From assembly GCA_964443225.1 (NCBI GenBank), contig CAYUCC010000177.1:1-5596 (forward strand): DNA of 5,596 nt. Direction: 5' to 3'. Of this stretch, positions 1 through 3,973 are shown piece after piece; within the stretch, counting starts at the first letter, position 1, and each line of letters begins with the position of its first letter. The position numbers were made by a program, and so were the translations under genes. The notes beneath the pieces are model-generated. The model was not told the origin of the DNA and did not search any database. It saw nothing but the letters and a program-made list of their open reading frames with translations. The DNA is from SSC4 sp964443225. GTDB lineage: Bacteria; Chloroflexota; Anaerolineae; SSC4; Amarolineaceae.

Positions 1-141
1 GTCCGCTTGAGCGGACTTCAGCTATAAGCCTGGCGTTTGAACGCCAGGCGGGCGTTTGAACGCCATTCGGGCGTGGCCCGCCCCACCACCCAGTCCGCTT
101 GAGCGGACTTCGGCTATAAGCCTGGCGTTTGAACGCCAGGC
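1..141. other. Cluster of five hairpins sharing a TTGA centre
   Basis: Five perfect inverted repeats have the same four-base centre TTGA on the plus strand. They are 1-16 (6-bp stem visible, cut by the window edge), 28-49 (9-bp stem, GCCTGGCGT paired with ACGCCAGGC), 51-64 (5-bp stem), 92-109 (7-bp stem, AGTCCGC paired with GCGGACT) and 120-141 (9-bp stem). As DNA they can be read as longer palindromes around a central TG. A sixth small inverted repeat, CGGGC-GTG-GCCCG, lies at 68-80. None is followed by a T-run on either strand, so they are not standard intrinsic terminators, though they could slow polymerase or protect the 3' end of the permease transcript. Confidence 0.75.
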
Positions 142-143
142 GG
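1..143. repeat. Two 51-bp direct repeats of palindromic composition, 92 bp apart
   Basis: Positions 1-51 and 93-143 match at 50 of 51 bases; the only difference is A at 20 versus G at 112. Copy 1 starts exactly at the window edge, so the repeat may extend further left. Each copy consists of two hairpin modules separated by a short linker containing GCTATAAGCC. The 41 bp between the copies contains a third, shorter module (51-64) that repeats GGCGTTTGAACGCC, a 14-mer also found at 32-45 and 124-137. No open frame here looks like a gene. The structure resembles families of interspersed intergenic palindromic repeats; the family cannot be named from the window alone. Confidence 0.85.
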
Positions 144-159
144 ACTGCAGAGACCGTCC

Positions 160-181
160 CCAGTCGGATGAAGCCGACTGG
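160..181. other. Hairpin with 8-bp stem downstream of the permease gene
   Basis: CCAGTCGG (160-167) pairs perfectly with CCGACTGG (174-181) around the six-base centre ATGAAG. It is related in style to the TTGA hairpins to its left but has a different stem and a slightly different loop. Read on the minus strand it lies about 100 nt beyond the permease stop, after the G-rich repeat, and has no following U-tract. A role as 3'-end stabiliser or weak terminator is possible but unproven. Confidence 0.6.
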
Positions 182-195
182 TCAGTTTCACCATT

Positions 196-282
196 CCCCC
201 CAGCCCCAAACCCCCAGCCCCCCAGCCCCAAACCCCCAGCCCCCCAGCCCCAAACCCCCAGCCCCAAACCCCCAACCCCCCA
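196..282 (-). repeat. 22-bp tandem repeat, G-rich on the minus strand, with G-quadruplex potential
   Basis: Three exact 22-bp units occupy 196-217, 218-239 and 240-261, each built as an 8-mer plus two 7-mers (CCCCCCAG, CCCCAAA, CCCCCAG on the plus strand). A degenerate 21-bp continuation runs to 282. The minus strand, which is sense for the transporter operon, carries 12 G-tracts of 4 to 6 G separated by loops of only 2 or 3 nt (TT, TTT or CT). This is a very strong predicted G-quadruplex motif. It ends 2 bp from the permease stop codon, so if transcription continues it would form the start of the operon's 3' untranslated region. It could act as a pause site or 3'-end block, or simply be an expanding microsatellite. 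Confidence 0.9.
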
Positions 283-284
283 CC

Positions 285-1508
285 TCACTCATACCGCAGC
301 GCCTCGATTGGACGCAGGCTGGAGGCACGCCAGGCGGGATAGAGACCAAAAACCAGGCCGACCGCCGCTGCAAACCCCGTGGCCATCAGTACTGTCGACA
401 GATCGACCACCGCCGTCAAACCCAGCACCGTGCCCGCCAGCTGGGCGATCAGCCAGCCCAATACGACACCCAACAGCCCGCCCAACAGGCTGAGCAGCAG
501 TGATTCCAGCAGAAACTGCGCCAGGATATCGCGTTTCAGGGCGCCGATCGCTTTGCGGATACCGATCTCGCGCGTGCGCTCCGTGACGCTCACCAGCATG
601 ATGTTCATGATGCCAATGCCGCCGACGAGGAGCGAAATGCCCGCAATGGCGCCCAAAAACGCCGTCATGGTGCTGGTGACGGCGCCAAGTGTATCCAGCA
701 GCGAGGCCTGGCTGAGGACGTCGAAGTCGTTCTCGGCATCGGCTGCCAGGTTGTGCTGGGTGCGCAGAACCGCCGTCACCTGGTTGGCGGCGGCGTCGGC
801 ACGGTCGTCGCTCGCCGCCTGGGCGATGATCCGGCTCACGGCATGGTCGCCGCTGCGTGTGCGGTCGGTATACAGCCGGCTGTGGGCCGTCGAGAGCGGC
901 ACGTAAACCATCTCGTCCGGATTGCCTGCCAGGGTTTGCCCCTGTTCGCGCAGCACGCCGATCACTTCGTAACTGGCGCCGTTGATTCTGATCGATTTGC
1001 CCAGGGCGTCGTCGGTGCCGAACAGGTCGGTGGCCACTGTGGCACCCAGGACGGCGACGCGGGCACGAGTCTCCTGGTCGTCCACCGTAAGGCCATCCCC
1101 CGCCTGGAAATCGGTCAGGTTGTTCATCGCCAGGTAGTTGGCTGTGATGCCCGCAACCGTCGTCTGAACCGATTCGCTGCCGTAGACCACGTCCTGGCTG
1201 CCCTGTGCCGTGGCGGCCACGGACGTGACGTCGGGTGCGTTGAGGGGATCGGACAGGACCTCGACGTCGGACAGGCCCAGCGGTGGGTAGCCACCGCTGT
1301 GGGCGCGGTCAGGAGTGATACCGATCAGGTTCGTGCCGATCGAGGTGATCTCGCCGGTGACCGAGGCGCTGACGCCATTGCCGATGGCGAGCAGCGCAAT
1401 CACCGCAGCCACACCGATGATGACGCCCAGCATGGTCAATACGGCGCGTAATTTGTGCGCACTGACGCTGTCGAGCGCGGTGAGGAAACTCTCGCTCACG
1501 TTGACCAT
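285..1508 (-). CDS. MacB/FtsX-type ABC transporter permease
   Basis: Membrane subunit of a type VII (mechanotransmission) ABC exporter, 407 residues, a usual length for stand-alone permeases of this family that lack the fused ATPase of E. coli MacB. The order is typical: a cytoplasmic start, a first membrane helix at about 21-44, an extracytoplasmic MacB core domain at about 45-275, then three membrane helices at about 281-306, 331-358 and 370-390. The family hallmark GGIGIMNIMLVSVTERTREI followed by GIRKAIGA (296-323) and the C-terminal GLYPAWRASSLRPIEALRYE are intact. The ATG start is supported by AGGGG six bases upstream and by family alignment of the N terminus. It is the last gene of the adaptor-ATPase-permease operon, starting 1 nt after the ATPase stop. 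The substrate (antibiotic, peptide, lipid or lipoprotein) is not determinable, so macB is not assigned as a symbol. Confidence 0.96.
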   Translation of the reverse strand: MVNVSESFLTALDSVSAHKLRAVLTMLGVIIGVAAVIALLAIGNGVSASVTGEITSIGTNLIGITPDRAHSGGYPPLGLSDVEVLSDPLNAPDVTSVAATAQGSQDVVYGSESVQTTVAGITANYLAMNNLTDFQAGDGLTVDDQETRARVAVLGATVATDLFGTDDALGKSIRINGASYEVIGVLREQGQTLAGNPDEMVYVPLSTAHSRLYTDRTRSGDHAVSRIIAQAASDDRADAAANQVTAVLRTQHNLAADAENDFDVLSQASLLDTLGAVTSTMTAFLGAIAGISLLVGGIGIMNIMLVSVTERTREIGIRKAIGALKRDILAQFLLESLLLSLLGGLLGVVLGWLIAQLAGTVLGLTAVVDLSTVLMATGFAAAVGLVFGLYPAWRASSLRPIEALRYE

Positions 1509-1509
1509 G

Positions 1510-2178
1510 TCATGCCCCTTTTACCACCAGGCCGTCGCGCAGCCAGATCGTACGCTGGGCGCGGGCGGCAACGCCGGTGTCGTGTGTCACCATGACGACC
1601 GTGATCCCACGTTGGTTCAGACCGGCAAAAAGATCGAGAATCTCTTCACCGGAACGGCTGTCCAGGGCGCCGGTCGGCTCGTCGGCCAGGATGATGCTCG
1701 GATCGACAGCCAGGGCCCGCGCAATGGCCACGCGCTGCTGCTGGCCGCCCGACAGTTCGTCGGGCCGGTGGTCGATGCGGTCGTGCAGGCCGACGGCTTC
1801 GAGTGCAGCGGCGGCGCGTGCCCGCTGCGTCGGGCGGTCGACGCCGGCATACATCAAAGGCAGGGCGACCTGTTTGATCGCCGGCGTGCGCGGCAGCAGG
1901 TTGAACTGCTGGAAGACGAAGCCGATACGCCGGTTGCGTACGCGGGCCAGCTCGTCATCGCGCATACGGCTGACGTCGATGCCGTCGAGGCGATAGGTGC
2001 CCGTCGAAGGCAGGTCCAGGCAGCCGATGATGTTCATGAGCGTGCTTTTGCCCGAACCGGATGGTCCCATGATGGCGACCATTTCGCCCCTGTCGATGGT
2101 CAGATCGATGCCGCGCAGCGCGTGTACCTGTTGAGTACCCATGACGTATTCCTTGACGATGTGTTGCAGCTCAATCAT
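1510..2178 (-). CDS. MacB/LolD-type ABC transporter ATP-binding protein
   Basis: Cytoplasmic ATPase, 222 residues, that powers the permease encoded just downstream. All nucleotide-binding motifs are present: Walker A GPSGSGKST (38-46), Q-loop glutamine 90 in FVFQQFNLLPR, signature LSGGQQQRV (142-150), Walker B ILADEPTG (163-170), D-loop ALDS (171-174) and H-loop histidine 199. The N-terminal IELQHIVKEYVMG and the length fit the LolD/MacB subgroup of ABC ATPases. After NLLPR the sequence is TPAIKQ where family members usually read close to TSALEN; this is a modest deviation on the face that contacts the membrane subunit and is probably neutral. The gene starts 14 nt after the adaptor stop, and its ribosome binding site overlaps that stop codon, which suggests translational coupling. 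It appears functional. Confidence 0.97.
   Translation of the reverse strand: MIELQHIVKEYVMGTQQVHALRGIDLTIDRGEMVAIMGPSGSGKSTLMNIIGCLDLPSTGTYRLDGIDVSRMRDDELARVRNRRIGFVFQQFNLLPRTPAIKQVALPLMYAGVDRPTQRARAAAALEAVGLHDRIDHRPDELSGGQQQRVAIARALAVDPSIILADEPTGALDSRSGEEILDLFAGLNQRGITVVMVTHDTGVAARAQRTIWLRDGLVVKGA
1515..1519 (-). promoter_or_regulatory. Ribosome binding site of the permease gene
   Basis: The minus strand reads AAAAGGGGCATGAC before the ATG at 1508, placing AGGGG six bases upstream of the start. The site lies inside the last codons of the ATPase gene, so ribosomes finishing the ATPase are well placed to re-initiate. It supports the chosen permease start. Confidence 0.6.
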
Positions 2179-2186
2179 AACGTTTT

Positions 2187-2194
2187 CTCTTCCT
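2187..2194 (-). promoter_or_regulatory. Ribosome binding site of the ATPase gene, overlapping the adaptor stop
   Basis: The minus-strand purine tract AGGAAGAG precedes ATG at 2178, with 12 nt from AGGA or 8 nt from the inner GAG. The adaptor stop codon TAG (2195-2193) shares its last two bases with AGGA. This layout is typical of translationally coupled operon genes and fixes the ATPase start. Confidence 0.65.
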
Positions 2195-3812
2195 ATTGTC
2201 CACCAAGGCCATTGGCCGCACCGCGCGGCGGGATCAGGGGGTTGTTCGTGGCGGCGCTGGACGTGGCCTGGGTGAGGCTGCGGATCATGACCTGGTCGCC
2301 GGCCACGATGCCGCCGGTAATTTCGGTATGGTCGTCATCTTTCAGCCCAATTGTGACCTCCACCCGTTGCATACCCGTGCCGCTGGCATCGAGTAACTCG
2401 ACATAATACTTTCCCTCGGCGCGTACCGGCGTGATAGCCTGGTTGGGCACGATGAGCACGTTCTCACGGGTGGCGGTGACCAGCTCGGCATCGGCGGTCA
2501 TCCCGGCGCGTACGGGCAGGCCGGTACCATCGAGGTCGACGATCACCTCGTACGATACGACGGCGCTGCTGGCCGTGGCGGCCGGTGCGATGCTGCTGAC
2601 CTGCCCGTCGATTTCGGTATCTGGCCAGGCTTCCAGCGTGATGCGCGCGGCCTGGCCCGCGGCAAGGCTGCCCACATCGACCTCGTCCACATCGAGCACG
2701 ACCTGCAGGCTGTCGGGATCGACCAGGTCGATGGCGTGGCCGTTGGCGAATTCACCTGCGGTCACGTGAACCGCCGTGATGATCCCGGCGAACGGCGCCC
2801 GCAGGGTGGCGTCTTCCAGCCTGGCCCGGGCATTCTCCAGGCTGATGCGCGCCTGGGCCACCTGGGCTTCGGCGATGGTGAGCTGTTCGCGGGTGGCACC
2901 ATCGGTCAGGTCGGCCAGCTGGGCTTCGGCCTGCCTGACCTGGGCGTTGGCTGCGGCCAGTTCGGCGGCGGTCGGCCTTTCGAGCAGGGTCGAAAGGTTC
3001 GCCCTGGCCTGTTCGACGCTGGCCCGCGCCTGTGCGAGCGCTTCGCTGGTTGCGCCCTGGACGACGTCGCGGTAGTTTGCCTCGGCTGACGCGTAGTTGT
3101 TCGTCGCCTGCTGCAGGTCCACGGACTGCTGCAGCATCCCGATGTCGGGGTGGCTCGCCACCTTGTCGTAGGCCGCCTGGGCTTTTTGCAGCGCGGCTTC
3201 GGCGTTTTTGAGGCTGGCCAGGGCCTGGGCCACTTTCTCCGCATCGGGCCCGTCCAGGAGATCCGCATACGCCTCCTCGGCCGCGCCCAGGTTGGCGCGG
3301 GCGGCGGTGATTTCTTCGGCATCGGCCCCGTCCTGCACGCCGGCCAGGTTGGCCAGGGCGCTGTCGAGGCTGGCCTGTTTGGCGGCCAGGTCGCTGGCCG
3401 TGGCGTCGTTCGTCAACCCGGCCAGGTTGGCCTCCTGGATGATCAGGTTCTGCTCGGCGGCGGCCACGTCACGCGCCAGGTCCGCTGTGTCGAGCTGCAC
3501 GAGCGCATCACCGGCCTGCACGACGTCGCCGGTATCGACGAAGACGTCTTGCACAGTGCCAGCGACCTGCAGGGAGAGCCGGGCCTCGCGCGCCGCGCGT
3601 ACGTCACCGCTGGCACTGACGCTGGCGGTGATGTCGCCCAGCGCTGCGGTGACCACACGGTCAGAACTGTCCTGCACGGCTGCGGTGGCGGCTCCCTGAC
3701 CGCGTGCCAGACCGCCCAGGACCACGGCGGCGACCACAATAATGATCCCCGCGATAATCGGTTTCTTCCACGAGCGCCGGGGTCGAGTTGGCGTGTTGTT
3801 TGTGTCGTTCAT
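2193..3812 (-). CDS. HlyD/MacA-type membrane-anchored efflux adaptor with a 26-residue-repeat coiled coil
   Basis: Periplasmic-adaptor-type (membrane fusion) subunit of the exporter, 539 residues, longer than the roughly 370 of E. coli MacA. A basic N terminus (RPRRSWKK) leads to one membrane helix at about 17-36 with no lipobox cysteine, so the rest should lie outside the membrane. A lipoyl half-domain follows at about 68-112 (VAGTVQDVFVDTGDVVQAGD), then a long Ala-rich coiled-coil hairpin at 112-337, the second lipoyl half (LRAPFAGIITAVHVTAGEF, 338-356), a beta-barrel at about 366-445 and a membrane-proximal domain to about 515. Six 26-residue units with hydrophobic positions 8, 15 and 22 build the hairpin. 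The ATG at 3812 is chosen because GGAG lies 5 nt upstream and the domain order starts there. The frame stays open to 4541, but that extension is low-complexity shadow of the upstream gene. It is first in the operon. Confidence 0.94.
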   Translation of the reverse strand: MNDTNNTPTRPRRSWKKPIIAGIIIVVAAVVLGGLARGQGAATAAVQDSSDRVVTAALGDITASVSASGDVRAAREARLSLQVAGTVQDVFVDTGDVVQAGDALVQLDTADLARDVAAAEQNLIIQEANLAGLTNDATASDLAAKQASLDSALANLAGVQDGADAEEITAARANLGAAEEAYADLLDGPDAEKVAQALASLKNAEAALQKAQAAYDKVASHPDIGMLQQSVDLQQATNNYASAEANYRDVVQGATSEALAQARASVEQARANLSTLLERPTAAELAAANAQVRQAEAQLADLTDGATREQLTIAEAQVAQARISLENARARLEDATLRAPFAGIITAVHVTAGEFANGHAIDLVDPDSLQVVLDVDEVDVGSLAAGQAARITLEAWPDTEIDGQVSSIAPAATASSAVVSYEVIVDLDGTGLPVRAGMTADAELVTATRENVLIVPNQAITPVRAEGKYYVELLDASGTGMQRVEVTIGLKDDDHTEITGGIVAGDQVMIRSLTQATSSAATNNPLIPPRGAANGLGGQ

Positions 3813-3817
3813 CGTGA

Positions 3818-3821
3818 CTCC
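3818..3821 (-). promoter_or_regulatory. Ribosome binding site of the adaptor gene
   Basis: The minus strand reads CTTGGAGTCACG before ATG at 3812, giving GGAG with a 5-nt spacer. It decides between this start and the long open upstream extension of the same frame. Confidence 0.65.
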
Positions 3822-3855
3822 AAGTGAATGTCGAATGGGTATTGACTGCGGGATC

Positions 3856-3864
3856 AGCATAACA
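3856..3864 (-). promoter_or_regulatory. Candidate extended -10 promoter element for the transporter operon
   Basis: The minus strand carries TGTTATGCT, which fits an extended -10 element (TGn followed by TATGCT, four of six matches to TATAAT). Transcription would start near 3849, leaving a leader of roughly 37 nt before the adaptor ATG. No convincing -35 element lies 16-18 bp upstream, where the sequence is C-rich. The assignment rests on this one motif and its position, so it is weak. Confidence 0.3.
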
Positions 3865-3901
3865 AAGCGGTGCGGCGGGGGATAGTGCCTGGGGTCATGA
3901 T

Positions 3902-3930
3902 GGGGGGTGACGGGGGTAATGGGGGGAGGG
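3902..3930 (+). other. G-quadruplex motif on the plus strand in the intergenic gap
   Basis: Four G-tracts, G6, G5, G6 and G3, are separated by TGAC, TAAT and A. The motif sits upstream of the candidate promoter and next to the heptamer array. Transcripts of the flanking genes would carry the C-rich strand here, so any quadruplex would form in the DNA strand used as template, not in the mRNA. Confidence 0.6.
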
Positions 3931-3965
3931 AGTACGGAGTACGGAGTAGGGAGTACGGAGTAGGG
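3931..3965. repeat. Five-unit heptamer tandem repeat
   Basis: Five consecutive 7-bp units occupy 3931-3937, 3938-3944, 3945-3951, 3952-3958 and 3959-3965, reading AGTACGG, AGTACGG, AGTAGGG, AGTACGG and AGTAGGG. The array lies between the hydrolase stop codon (3974) and the adaptor promoter region. Heptameric short tandem repeats between genes are known from filamentous cyanobacteria, and similar arrays occur in other large environmental genomes. No function is apparent. No intrinsic terminator is visible in the gap. Confidence 0.9.
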
Positions 3966-3973
3966 GTTGTGAC

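Noticed and set aside
1..181. CRISPR array
   Set aside because: Only two long copies and some palindromic submodules are present, spacing is irregular, there are no unique spacers of regular length and no cas genes.
143..181. Intrinsic terminator at the 160-181 hairpin
   Set aside because: The stem is good, but no U-tract follows on either strand, so it was listed only as a hairpin.
22..503. Open frames through the left-end repeats (Gly/Trp-rich on minus, Pro-rich on plus)
   Set aside because: Their composition is simply the translation of the G/C tandem repeat. They carry no domain, have no convincing ribosome binding site and overlap the permease 3' end.
1315..2406. Long plus-strand frame antisense to the ATPase and both its neighbours
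   Set aside because: It is antisense to three clear family members with intact motifs, and its own translation shows no recognisable family; such long shadows are usual at this GC content.
3842..3870. Plus-strand promoter starting with TTGACT at 3842-3847
   Set aside because: No -10-like element lies at a suitable distance and no plausible plus-strand gene follows.
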